From NCBI RefSeq assembly GCF_020640915.1, contig NZ_JADWDC010000016.1:16282-80281 (forward strand): a DNA stretch of 64,000 bases, given 5' to 3'. This stretch comes from Waterburya agarophytonicola KI4 (GTDB lineage: Bacteria > Cyanobacteriota > Cyanobacteriia > Cyanobacteriales > Xenococcaceae). Position 1 is the first letter of the stretch; each line of letters begins with the position of its first letter. The translations under genes and the position numbers were made by a program. Below the pieces are notes generated by a model, which had not been told where the DNA came from, searched no databases, and was given only the letters and a program-made list of their open reading frames with translations. This document shows, one piece after another, positions 28,224 through 37,495 of this stretch.

Positions 28224-30521
28224 ATGGCTTTATCTAAAAATATTTTATCATCAAAAACTATTTTAATAGTTGATGACAAAACCAACAATTTGCAGCTTTT
28301 ATCTAAGTATTTAAAAAACGCCAACTATAAAATTCTAATCGCACAAAATGGCAACAAAGCGATCTTAATAGCAAAAAAAATGCATCCAGATTTAATCTTA
28401 TTAGATATCATGATGCCAGAAACTGATGGATATGATATTTGCCGCCATCTTAAAAACAATCCCACAACAAAGGATATCCCGATTATTTTCATGACGGCAT
28501 TAGCCGAAACCGAAAATAAGGTCAAAGGTTTTGAAGTAGGTGGAGTAGACTATATTACCAAGCCCTTTGAAGAGCAAGAGTTATTGGCACGAATCAAAAC
28601 TCATCTCGCTCTGAGTCACTTTTATCAAAATTCTCTCAGAGATGCCGTTCAACGCAAAATGCTCTCTGAAATTAGCGATCGCATTCGTCAATCCCTCGAC
28701 CTCAAAATAATTTTTGAAACTGCCACCAAAGAGATCGAAACTTTATTAAATTGTGATTTTGTCGGATTAACTTCTCTTAAAAAGCAAAATGTTACTTTGA
28801 AAGCTTATTCTTCAAGGGAAAGAATTAAGATTGCCACTCAAAAATTTATTTCCTACGACTATTTATGTCCCAATTCAGATGTATATCAGTCTTATCTCAA
28901 AGGGCATATTGAAATTATTGAAACCGAGACTCAAGATTCTTCTGCAACAAGATTATTACCCAAATTGCGATCGCGATTGATAGTTCCCATTCTGATCGAA
29001 GATACCAATTATACATCGGGTTTCTTTTCCCCTGCCGAAGATACAGTATTTACTCAAAATTCTTTATATGGCTGGCTCATTGTCGAGCGTTCTTCTTCTT
29101 TGCCTTGGGAATCATCAGAAATCAGCTTACTCAAAGAGTTAACAACCCAGTTGGCTATTGGTATCAAACAAGGATTACTCCACCATCAATTGTCTCAGCT
29201 TGCTCTTTTAGACTCTTTGACTCGCGTTTACAACCGTCGTTCCTTCGACCGTCAGCTTAAACGAGAATGGGGCAGATTAAAACGAGTTCCCGCCCCTCTA
29301 TCGCTGATTATGTGCGATGTAGACTGTTTCAAAATTTACAATGATGCTTACGGTCATCAACAGGGAGATAAGTGTCTGCAACAAGTAGCTAAAGCCATAT
29401 CTTCCGCACTTAAAAGACCAGGAGATGTACTAGCTCGCTATGGTGGAGAAGAATTTGCGGTTATTTTGCCTTACACTCCTCAAGATGGTGCAGCCCAAGT
29501 TGGTGAAACTATTAGAAACGCGGTCAAAAATCTAGCAATTCCCCATAGCAATTCTTTAGTTGATTCGGTAGTAACGGTGAGTTTGGGAGTAGCTAGTACT
29601 GTTCCTAATTCTATAGATAATCCTCAGCTATTAATTGAGGCTGCCGACCTTGCTCTATATCAAGCTAAAGATCGCGGTCGAGACTGTGTGGCAGTCTATC
29701 CAGAGTCTATTTCTCGCTCTAAAGATCGTCATGATTTAAAGATACGTTGGGTCAAACGGCTGCGTCAGGCTCTTCACAAGAATCTATTTAGTCTTTATGC
29801 TCAATCAATTACATCTTTAAAAGGAGATGACTCTCGCCAATGTTTTGAAGTTTTACTGCGTCTTACTGACCAAGGAGATCGGGTAATTCTTCCTGGTGTC
29901 TTTATGGATATTGCCGAACGTCATTTTTTGATGACAGATATTGATACTTGGGTGGTCAACAATTTATTTGAAACTTTAGAAAAATACGACAAGCCCAAAG
30001 GTATGGCTTTACCAAGAAATATCTGGGACAATCATCGTTTTTCGATTAATTTATCGGGGGCATCTTTAAATAACGAGTCTTTTTTACAGTTTCTCAAACA
30101 AAGACTGACAAGTTCTCCCCTACCTCCTGACTTATTTTGCTTTGAGATTACCGAATCTATCGCCGTTTCCGATCTCAAACGAGTAGTGGCATTTATTCAT
30201 TCTCTCAAAGAAATTGGCTGTAGTTTTGCTTTAGATGATTTTGGCAAGGGAGTATCTTCTTTGACTTATCTTAAAAGTTTGCCCGTAGACTATTTGAAAA
30301 TTGACGGTTCTTTTATTAGAGAGTTGAATATCAACCCTGCTTCTAAAGTGATGGTAGAAGCGATCAATCATATTGCCGAAGGAATTGGATTAAAGACTGT
30401 AGCGGAGTTTGTCGAGAATGAAAATATTTTGAATAGCGTTCGCGACTTGAATGTAGATTATGCCCAAGGTTTTCATTTAGGTCGTCCCAAAGCTTTAAGG
30501 GATTTAATTGAGATTGCCTAG
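28224..30521 (+). CDS. response regulator with GAF, GGDEF and EAL domains
   Basis: A 765-residue c-di-GMP enzyme. The receiver (about 9-130) has D61 in LILLDIMMP. A GAF domain follows (150-325), without a chromophore Cys that I can see. The GGDEF domain (326-490) has an intact RYGGEEF and, five residues before GGEEF, RPGD matching the inhibitory RxxD I-site. The EAL domain (510-760) keeps the key acidic and basic residues: FEVLLRL, INLSG, FEITES, LDDFGKG, YLKIDGSF, and QG near the end. Both synthesis and breakdown look possible. The ATG at 28224 is preferred over a TTG at 28203. It lies 213 bp after the hybrid kinase gene. Confidence 0.92.
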   Translation: MALSKNILSSKTILIVDDKTNNLQLLSKYLKNANYKILIAQNGNKAILIAKKMHPDLILLDIMMPETDGYDICRHLKNNPTTKDIPIIFMTALAETENKVKGFEVGGVDYITKPFEEQELLARIKTHLALSHFYQNSLRDAVQRKMLSEISDRIRQSLDLKIIFETATKEIETLLNCDFVGLTSLKKQNVTLKAYSSRERIKIATQKFISYDYLCPNSDVYQSYLKGHIEIIETETQDSSATRLLPKLRSRLIVPILIEDTNYTSGFFSPAEDTVFTQNSLYGWLIVERSSSLPWESSEISLLKELTTQLAIGIKQGLLHHQLSQLALLDSLTRVYNRRSFDRQLKREWGRLKRVPAPLSLIMCDVDCFKIYNDAYGHQQGDKCLQQVAKAISSALKRPGDVLARYGGEEFAVILPYTPQDGAAQVGETIRNAVKNLAIPHSNSLVDSVVTVSLGVASTVPNSIDNPQLLIEAADLALYQAKDRGRDCVAVYPESISRSKDRHDLKIRWVKRLRQALHKNLFSLYAQSITSLKGDDSRQCFEVLLRLTDQGDRVILPGVFMDIAERHFLMTDIDTWVVNNLFETLEKYDKPKGMALPRNIWDNHRFSINLSGASLNNESFLQFLKQRLTSSPLPPDLFCFEITESIAVSDLKRVVAFIHSLKEIGCSFALDDFGKGVSSLTYLKSLPVDYLKIDGSFIRELNINPASKVMVEAINHIAEGIGLKTVAEFVENENILNSVRDLNVDYAQGFHLGRPKALRDLIEIA

Positions 30522-30652
30522 ACAAGCGATCTCTCTTACCATCTTAATATTTGATCGAAAAAAGCCGTATCGGGGAACTATAAACATAAGGAATTGCTTG
30601 AGAAATAGAGAACTTGAAGCATAAATTTTGATAAACAGGAAAGATAGATCCT

Positions 30653-32872
30653 ATGGGCAAGATAGTTGGCATTGATTTGGGAACAACTAATTCCGTTGCT
30701 GCTTTTAAATTTGTTAATACAGAAATCGTCACCGCACCAGATAATAGTCCTCCCGATCGCAAATTAACTCGTTCTGTGGTAGCTGCCAAGGGCGAGAGTC
30801 TCATAGTCGGGAATGATGCTTATTTTCAATTAAAAGCGGATACAGAAAATGCGATCGTTTCGATTAAGCGTTTAATTGGTCGAGGTTTTGCCGATGCGGT
30901 AGTGCAACAGCAATTAAATCGTTTTGGTTATAAAGTTTCTCAATCAACCCAGGGGACAGAAAATAGTCTTTCGGTATGGCTGGGGGGAAAAGAATACGAG
31001 CCTGAAGATATTAGTGCGAAAATTTTAGCCAAGCTAGTTCAAAATGCTCAAACCTATCAAGAAACCTATCAAGAGCAATCCGCACCAAAAGAAAGAATTA
31101 CCGAAGCAGTAATTACTATTCCCGCTTATTTTAACGATAAGCAGCGCAAAGCCACCCAAATAGCCGCAAATAGGGCGGGTTTAGAAAATTCAGAATTATT
31201 ACCCGAACCGACAGCAGCAGCTATTTCCTACGGTTTTAAACCCAATTGTGATGATGTTAAAACTATTTTGGTATATGACTTTGGTGGGGGAACTTTTGAC
31301 TCGTCAATTGTAACTTCCGTTGGCGATCGCTTTATTGAGTCGGGGAAAGCTGGAGATTTGTGGCTTGGTGGCGATGATCTTGACGATCTGATGATTGATT
31401 TTATTAAACAACAAGTAGCAGAAATTGAAGATCTTGAAGATATCGATTTTGTAATCGCTCAGATGCCCCATCATCAAAGAGTTCGGTTTTTAGGGGAGCT
31501 TAAAGTGGCGGTGGAACAAGCCAAGATCGATCTGAGTGACGATCTCAAAACGAGAATTAGAATTTCTACTCCTTTGTTGGACGATTTGGGAATTCCGATG
31601 CAGCTGATCGATCTCGAAATTACTCGCCAACAATTTGAAGCGATAATTGAGCCTTTAGTAGAACGTTCAATTGCCGTATGCCAAGATACAATCGAGTATT
31701 CTGACTATCCAGAAGATATGATTGATGCTGTTTTATTAGTCGGTGGTTCGTCTCAAATTCCTTTAGTCCAAAATAAAGTCAGAGAAGTTTTTGGTGCAGA
31801 CAAGGTAGTTATTCATCCTCGTCCGATGTATGCTGTGGCTGAAGGTGCTGCAATTGTTGCTGCTGGGTTGATTGAAAAGGTAAGTACGGTATCTCGCGAC
31901 TACTGTGTTGAGTTGGCTGACAATTGCCAATATACAATCGTTAAAATCGGCGATATTCTGCCCGTGAGGACTACTCATACATTTAAAATAGAAGCCGACG
32001 GACAAGGGTTAATTCACTTTAAGTTTTATAGTCCAGATCGAGTCAATCAAAGAAATCGAGAAAGAATTGGTGATATGTGGCTGGCATTGGAGCAATATTA
32101 TTCCAAAGGCACAGAGATTCTTTTTATAGCGGAATTGGACGAGAAAAATAGCTCTTTGCAAACTACTGCTTTTTTGAAAAACGATCCCACGGTAAAAGTC
32201 AGTTGCTCTCTATCTACAGGAGGGGAAGATGAAAGTATTGCTCGCCAAGTGGAACAAATTATCGAGAGACTCAATCAAGATGGTAATTTGACCCAACATG
32301 GAGTTAAGGAAGCCTATCGTATCGCAGGAGAGACGGTTAAGGCTGCCAATCAAATTAAATCTCCCGATGGCAAAATTCAAGGAGATCGAGTAACTGTAGC
32401 TAAAGAGAAATATCAGGAGTTAAAACGCTTTGCTGATGATGATTATGATACTGCGGAATTTTATGTTGGTTGTTTGAGATTTATTGCAGGGGAGTGCGGT
32501 TTTTTGCTCGATTTGGATCTGCGATCGAGATTATCTAGTTTGTGTCGAGATTTAGAAAATGCGATCGCCAATCATCGCAAGGGAGAAATGCAAAAGCTAG
32601 GTGAAGATACCAGGCGGGAGTTGAATAATTTACCTGAAAAAATTGGGTTAATTTTAGCTTGTCGTAATGGAGTCGCCAGAGCGCATCAAATCGCCCCCCA
32701 CGAAAGTAAGGTTTTGGTAGCCAAATTATCTCAAATGATGGAAGCGATAAAACAAGAAGATAGTTACGCAGCAGATCGGATGTTTGGAGAATTAGCTCGG
32801 GATATCGAGCCTTATTTGGATCGCGATCTTTCTAGTGCTAATAATATTATTGTCACGGGATTGACTAAATAA
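30653..32872 (+). CDS. divergent Hsp70 (DnaK-like) chaperone
   Basis: A 739-residue Hsp70. The nucleotide-binding domain (about 1-400) is well kept: GIDLGTTNS, SIKRLIGRGF, ITIPAYFNDKQR, LPEPTAAAISYG, VYDFGGGTFD and LLVGGSSQIP. Beyond it the sequence departs from DnaK: the hydrophobic linker DVLLLDVTP is not recognisable (STVSRDYCVELADN stands there), the beta substrate-binding region is divergent, and the lid ends without an EEVD- or DDK-like tail. It may belong with the DnaK1-type Hsp70s of cyanobacteria, but I cannot prove it. It heads a five-gene operon ending in J-like and GrpE-like genes, implying a dedicated chaperone cycle. Confidence 0.88.
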   Translation: MGKIVGIDLGTTNSVAAFKFVNTEIVTAPDNSPPDRKLTRSVVAAKGESLIVGNDAYFQLKADTENAIVSIKRLIGRGFADAVVQQQLNRFGYKVSQSTQGTENSLSVWLGGKEYEPEDISAKILAKLVQNAQTYQETYQEQSAPKERITEAVITIPAYFNDKQRKATQIAANRAGLENSELLPEPTAAAISYGFKPNCDDVKTILVYDFGGGTFDSSIVTSVGDRFIESGKAGDLWLGGDDLDDLMIDFIKQQVAEIEDLEDIDFVIAQMPHHQRVRFLGELKVAVEQAKIDLSDDLKTRIRISTPLLDDLGIPMQLIDLEITRQQFEAIIEPLVERSIAVCQDTIEYSDYPEDMIDAVLLVGGSSQIPLVQNKVREVFGADKVVIHPRPMYAVAEGAAIVAAGLIEKVSTVSRDYCVELADNCQYTIVKIGDILPVRTTHTFKIEADGQGLIHFKFYSPDRVNQRNRERIGDMWLALEQYYSKGTEILFIAELDEKNSSLQTTAFLKNDPTVKVSCSLSTGGEDESIARQVEQIIERLNQDGNLTQHGVKEAYRIAGETVKAANQIKSPDGKIQGDRVTVAKEKYQELKRFADDDYDTAEFYVGCLRFIAGECGFLLDLDLRSRLSSLCRDLENAIANHRKGEMQKLGEDTRRELNNLPEKIGLILACRNGVARAHQIAPHESKVLVAKLSQMMEAIKQEDSYAADRMFGELARDIEPYLDRDLSSANNIIVTGLTK

Positions 32873-32884
32873 ATTAAAAGAATT

Positions 32885-33436
32885 ATGTCAGTCAAGTTAA
32901 CTTGTCCAGTATGCGATCGCTCCCTCCTATCAGAAATTATTTGTCCTAATTGTGAAACGGATCTTTCTATCTATAAAATGTTGGCAGAGTTACCAGGAGA
33001 AACTCCCATAGAAGTTGCTGGAAAAAAAAGTATTATTTCTCTTTGGTTGCCTATAATTATTGCAATTTTATTTCTTTTGTTAGGCTTAGGTTTGGGAATA
33101 ACGGGGAAATCAATTGTTGCCGAACAAACACCACAAATTACAGAATCTTATTTTGATTTTTTTAGTTCCGAATCTAGAGTTGAATCTGATGGATTGGTAA
33201 TGCCTATTCTGGCAAAAATATCTCCAGAAATAAGACCGAGGAATTTGCAATTTTGTGGTGGATTTAATTATATTGTGCGGAGGGGAGATTCTTTATCTTT
33301 AATTGCCGATCACTTCTATGGCGATCGCAGTTATTTATTTTTAATTAGGGATGCAAATAAGACATTAAAAGGTCGAGAAAATTACTTACAAATAGGCGAA
33401 CATCTGTTTATTCCTAATTTTAGAGAGGATTGTTAG
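32885..33436 (+). CDS. membrane-anchored zinc-ribbon and LysM protein
   Basis: A 183-residue protein in three parts. Residues 8-24 carry CPVC and CPNC pairs, a small zinc ribbon. A single transmembrane helix follows (about 50-70, LPIIIAILFLLLGLGLGI). The C-terminal 50 residues form a LysM domain (YIVRRGDSLSLIADHFYGDR ... LQIGEHLFIP). The predicted topology is a cytosolic zinc ribbon with LysM in the periplasm, where LysM would bind peptidoglycan. It starts 12 bp after the Hsp70 gene and its end overlaps or abuts the TPR gene, so it belongs to the chaperone operon and may tether the system to the envelope (inference). Confidence 0.85.
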   Translation: MSVKLTCPVCDRSLLSEIICPNCETDLSIYKMLAELPGETPIEVAGKKSIISLWLPIIIAILFLLLGLGLGITGKSIVAEQTPQITESYFDFFSSESRVESDGLVMPILAKISPEIRPRNLQFCGGFNYIVRRGDSLSLIADHFYGDRSYLFLIRDANKTLKGRENYLQIGEHLFIPNFREDC

Positions 33437-33444
33437 TCGAGTTT

Positions 33445-35727
33445 ATGCTATTTTTGCTTTTGCTGATATTAATGGGATTGGTTTTTTTTCTGGGGATTTA
33501 CTATCGAAAATCTTACAAAGTCGATCGGCTTTATCATCAAGGGAAAGAGCTAGAAAAGCAAGGTAAGATCGATTTTGAAGATCTGAATGCTCTCAAACAA
33601 GCACTAGCTATATATAGACAGTGTAGTAAATTAGTTAATAATTCTAAGTATTTAAAAGCTGCTAGTCAATGCCAACAAAAAATAGACAATCGCTATAGAT
33701 TCAGACAATTGTTAGTATTAGCTGATCGCTATAGTCAAGATGGTTTTTTTACTAAAGCATTGATTGAATTGATCGAAGCTCAACAGCTTTGGCAAACTCA
33801 AGCATTAACAGCAGAAATATTAAAATGCAAATCGGGTATTAAACAGCAAAAACAATACGAACACGTTTTAACCCAAGCACATCAAAAAGCAATCGAGGGA
33901 GAATTTCAAGGAGCAATTGATTTATTAAAACCCGCCATCGATAGATTCTCTAGAAGGGATGGAGAACAACTATTAATTAAGTTGAATCAAGTAATTCAAA
34001 GTAAAAACCTCTATCAATTAGGATTAATTGCCGAAGCCCAAGGTGAATCTAAGAATGCGATCGCTTTTTATCAACAAGCTCTAGAGTTAATTCCTGAATT
34101 TATTGACTGTCAACTTAGACTAGCTATAATTGCTCTACAAAATAATCCCCAGCAAGCAATAAATTGGCTAGAAAAAATCGAAGACGAACGTGCTGCTTAT
34201 ATTCGTGGTTTTGCTTATACTAAGTTAGCAAATTGGCAACAAGCTAATCAAGAATGGCGATCTATTGCTCTTCCTCAGATTGAAGCTCAACGTTATTTAC
34301 TTAAGGAATTAGTAGCTCGCGATCGCTTGATGGCAATATATGAAATCGAGCAATTAGTAGATCGAAAAGAATTAGAAGTTGCTCGCACTATCAGTTATAA
34401 ATTTATCGATCGATATGGAGTAGATTTAATAATCTCTCACAATTTAGAAAACTATATTGAGCCTACTTTAGAAAGCCAGATGTGGCATAGTAAAGATTGG
34501 CAAAAAATCACCGCACAATTAGAACAAATTTGGCTTAAACAACAAGATATTAAGTCTTTACACAATTGGGCGATCGCAACTTATTATCAAGCGCAAATTC
34601 ATCCCGATAAATTAATAGATTTGATCGTTGCCTGGACAACAGCGATCGCTAATTTAAAATTAGATCCTACTTTAATAGATGTTCCCTGGATGGGTAATAA
34701 TAATTTAGATTTGAGAGAAACTTATCTCAACTTAAGACAGATTTTGAACAATGCGATCAATCTAATTAGAGATAGAGATATTGAAGAGTATTTGAACTTA
34801 CGCGATATCTATCTGACAGACATAACAGCATTATTTCTAGGGAAACAAAATCAGTTAGATTCAACAGTAAACCAACCATTATTTATTCTACCCAGTTGTT
34901 ATCGAAGCTATAAAAAACACTTTGCTCAACTTAAATTATCCAATAATATTTGGGGTGCATTATATACAGATTGGGGAATAGCTGTAGCAGCTTGTTATGA
35001 GGGAGATATTGCTCGGGCTATCCAAATTAAACCCCATAAAAACCCATCTTCTGCCCTCGATCGCTTTGGGGAATGTTTTGTTTTATATCATGAAGGCTGT
35101 CATTACTTACATAATCAATATTGGCGTAAAGCGATCGAACCCTTACAAAAAATTAAAGCAGCAATAAACAGTGATTTTCAATGGTGTCATGAAATCGATC
35201 GCCTGTGTAAAATACAGCGTGAGTATATTAGAGATTTTAACGAGCATTTAGAATTTAGTGAATTTTGCTATTTATTAATCAATAGTCAAGCAGCAAAAAG
35301 TTATTACATCGAATACCAAGCCATGAAAATAGGCTTAGAAATAGACAATCGAGACATCAGCTTTCAACAAGGATTAAATAAGCTAAAAAAATTACAAAAT
35401 GCCGACTCCACTAATACTGTTGCTTCTAATATCATCAAAACCCTAGAAGTAAATCTAGAACTAGAAAAAATCAATCATCTCTGGCAACAAAGCGAATATG
35501 AAATAGCAGTTAGCATTGCCAAAAAATCCCACCATGAAAAAGTTAAGTTTGCTGTTGCCGAAATATGTTTAGAAGTAGTATTGCACATCTTACAAAACGA
35601 AAATTTAACCTACGAAACAATTCAATCCATCCAAAAAATCGTTCAATGGGCTTACGAACTTTGTCCCCACGAACCATCATTACAGCCAGTTTATAACCAC
35701 TTACAACAAATAGGAATCTACCCATAA
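33445..35727 (+). CDS. membrane-anchored TPR-repeat protein of the chaperone operon
   Basis: A 760-residue protein with an N-terminal transmembrane anchor (MLFLLLLILMGLVFFLGIYY) and then an almost wholly helical body. At least one canonical TPR is clear (GLIAEAQGESKNAIAFYQQALE, around residues 190-211), flanked by degenerate helical repeats on both sides. TPR proteins commonly present clients or partners to Hsp70. The ATG at 33445 is chosen; a TTG at 33430 would overlap the LysM gene by 7 bp. The rest (about 300-760) has no motif that I recognise. Five bp separate it from the J-like gene. Confidence 0.8.
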   Translation: MLFLLLLILMGLVFFLGIYYRKSYKVDRLYHQGKELEKQGKIDFEDLNALKQALAIYRQCSKLVNNSKYLKAASQCQQKIDNRYRFRQLLVLADRYSQDGFFTKALIELIEAQQLWQTQALTAEILKCKSGIKQQKQYEHVLTQAHQKAIEGEFQGAIDLLKPAIDRFSRRDGEQLLIKLNQVIQSKNLYQLGLIAEAQGESKNAIAFYQQALELIPEFIDCQLRLAIIALQNNPQQAINWLEKIEDERAAYIRGFAYTKLANWQQANQEWRSIALPQIEAQRYLLKELVARDRLMAIYEIEQLVDRKELEVARTISYKFIDRYGVDLIISHNLENYIEPTLESQMWHSKDWQKITAQLEQIWLKQQDIKSLHNWAIATYYQAQIHPDKLIDLIVAWTTAIANLKLDPTLIDVPWMGNNNLDLRETYLNLRQILNNAINLIRDRDIEEYLNLRDIYLTDITALFLGKQNQLDSTVNQPLFILPSCYRSYKKHFAQLKLSNNIWGALYTDWGIAVAACYEGDIARAIQIKPHKNPSSALDRFGECFVLYHEGCHYLHNQYWRKAIEPLQKIKAAINSDFQWCHEIDRLCKIQREYIRDFNEHLEFSEFCYLLINSQAAKSYYIEYQAMKIGLEIDNRDISFQQGLNKLKKLQNADSTNTVASNIIKTLEVNLELEKINHLWQQSEYEIAVSIAKKSHHEKVKFAVAEICLEVVLHILQNENLTYETIQSIQKIVQWAYELCPHEPSLQPVYNHLQQIGIYP

Positions 35728-35732
35728 AAACA

Positions 35733-36107
35733 ATGCACAACTTACCTCTTCCCAACCCTTATGATGTTCTCGAAATATCTCCCGCAGCTTCCCATCAAGA
35801 AATTACCATCGCCTTTACCAAGGCAATGAAGCGGGGTAAATATTCTCCCCGTGAGATCGCCCAAGCCCGTAAAAGCTTGATGAATCCTCAAGAAAGAATT
35901 ATTGCCGATTATTTACGTCCAATTACAGGTACGATTGGCAGTTTTAAACGTAGTGATTTTACTGCTTTGGATACTCCTATACCAAAGTTAAAATTTCTCA
36001 CAGAATTTGATGCTTTAGCAGAAGCAATTGGCGATCGCGATCGCGTATCTGATAGCGATAAAAGATTAGGAAAACTTTTATTTTCAGATCGTTCCCATAA
36101 AAAGTAA
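35733..36107 (+). CDS. J-domain-like protein lacking HPD
   Basis: A 124-residue protein whose N-terminal ~60 residues follow J-domain layout: NPYDVLEISPAASHQEITIAF resembles helix I and the start of helix II, and QARKSLMNPQERIIADYL matches helix III/IV wording (EAYEVLSDPEKRALYD). The invariant HPD between helices II and III is missing; KRGKYSPREI stands there, and the loop is shortened. The C-terminal half is unlike any zinc finger or client domain of DnaJ. In an operon with Hsp70- and GrpE-like genes it is probably a J-derived partner that binds without the usual ATPase trigger, or acts through another surface (inference). Confidence 0.75.
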   Translation: MHNLPLPNPYDVLEISPAASHQEITIAFTKAMKRGKYSPREIAQARKSLMNPQERIIADYLRPITGTIGSFKRSDFTALDTPIPKLKFLTEFDALAEAIGDRDRVSDSDKRLGKLLFSDRSHKK

Positions 36108-36131
36108 TTAGTAACAATATTAAATAAAATC

Positions 36132-36620
36132 GTGAACGACAATCAATCACCCATTTTTCAATTAGATAAATCACAAAGAGATAGACTGCAACAAGAATTA
36201 GGCAGTTTACTCAAAGAAAAAATGTCTCTCAAACAAGTTCTTAAACAACAAAAACAGCAAACAGAACAAGAACAAGAAGAACTATTTTTAGAATTATTAG
36301 AAGTTTTCGATTCTCTAGAATTTTTTCTTAACTACATCAAAGAAAACCCCAAACCCAATTCCAAATTTTATCAACGGCTGCCAAAATCTCTCCGTACTAT
36401 TCAAAAAAAAATATTGAGCATATTAAATAAAAGACAAGTACAACTTATTGAACTTAAAGACAACAAACCAGACTACAGTATTTGCCAAGTAGTCGATCGC
36501 GAAGCAAGAGAAGATCTAGAAGAAGAAACCATTACCAAAGTTGTCCGTCAAGGGTTTAAAGTTGAATCAAAAATATTGCGCCCGACAGAAGTAATTATCT
36601 CTAAAAAACTATCTTTATAG
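36132..36620 (+). CDS. GrpE-like nucleotide exchange factor
   Basis: A 162-residue protein starting at GTG. Residues ~10-60 form a charged long helix (QQELGSLLKEKMSLKQVLKQ), then a short helical bundle, then a beta-like end in which ETITKVVRQGFKVESKILRP matches the GrpE head signature (VVxxGYKLxDRVLRPAxV). GrpE releases ADP from Hsp70. Sequence and length are divergent from housekeeping GrpE (~190-240 residues), so this is probably an operon-specific partner for the Hsp70 at 30653-32872. It is the last gene of the operon. Confidence 0.8.
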   Translation: MNDNQSPIFQLDKSQRDRLQQELGSLLKEKMSLKQVLKQQKQQTEQEQEELFLELLEVFDSLEFFLNYIKENPKPNSKFYQRLPKSLRTIQKKILSILNKRQVQLIELKDNKPDYSICQVVDREAREDLEEETITKVVRQGFKVESKILRPTEVIISKKLSL

Positions 36621-36651
36621 AATCCAATTTACTCTATACTTTACTTGTTTA

Positions 36652-37425
36652 TTATGAGATAGGAGGATTCCACTTTTTCAAATAATAATTAGTATATTCA
36701 TGTATCGTATTTTCTATTTTTGATAAATGCTGACTTTTCACTTCTTTCAAATCATTATGATTAGGACAAATTGCATTCCATTTGTTAATTTCAAAAATTT
36801 CAGTAGAAACTTCTATAAAATCCTTTTCTTCCTGTGCTAATGTCTTTATATTTCGTATTCTTTTTTTTGTGATTTTTTCTCTAATCCCTGTAGTTAGTAT
36901 TCTTAGAGAGCTACCATGTAGTGGGGTGTTCAAAATGTCAGTTTTAGCTAAAATAGTGTTTTTAATGTCAGTAAAATAAATATGTATAGCATAGCTATTA
37001 TAAAAAACATCTCTAGCACTATAATAATATTTTTTATATAGTTTATGCTCTCCTATTAAAAAATAGCAATAACTGATTAGCATTGTTGCTATAAATATTT
37101 TCTCGGATAGTGAAGCATAATCTCTAAACAAAACAATATTCCTGTTTTTAGCTTTATTTAAAGACTCTTCATATAATTTATGTGATTCTTTAATTGGTTG
37201 GATTATACTTCTTACGATAGCCTTCTGATCTATGCTATCAAGCGTATCTTCTAGCAACGTCTCAAATGCTACACTTAATTTAACATCACCAAATTCAGAG
37301 AATATTTTGTCAATAGTTAGCTTTTATTCTTGATTAGCTATGTCTTTAAAAGTCAATACAAGCTTATTAATTGTTGATGCTTTTTTTATGAATTCAAAAA
37401 GTAATAATAATGATATTGGCTCCAT
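36652..37425 (-). pseudogene. unknown gene interrupted by an in-frame stop codon
   Basis: Read leftward, an ATG at 37425 opens a frame that runs 33 codons (MEPISLLLLFEFIKKA ...), meets TAA at 37326-37324, and continues in the same frame for 224 more codons to 36652. The downstream part alone (from TTG 37257) would give 201 residues. I do not recognise the family: it is helical, Lys/Ile/Tyr-rich, with a hydrophobic stretch ATMLISYCYFLIG, and very AT-rich compared with its neighbours, a hint of transfer. Either the gene is inactivated by a nonsense mutation or translation restarts at the TTG. Confidence 0.6.
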
Positions 37426-37495
37426 GGTTGTATATATAATATTTCCTTGATACGCTTAGTTATTTTCGTATTTTCTCTAAATACTGTATTTTAAC

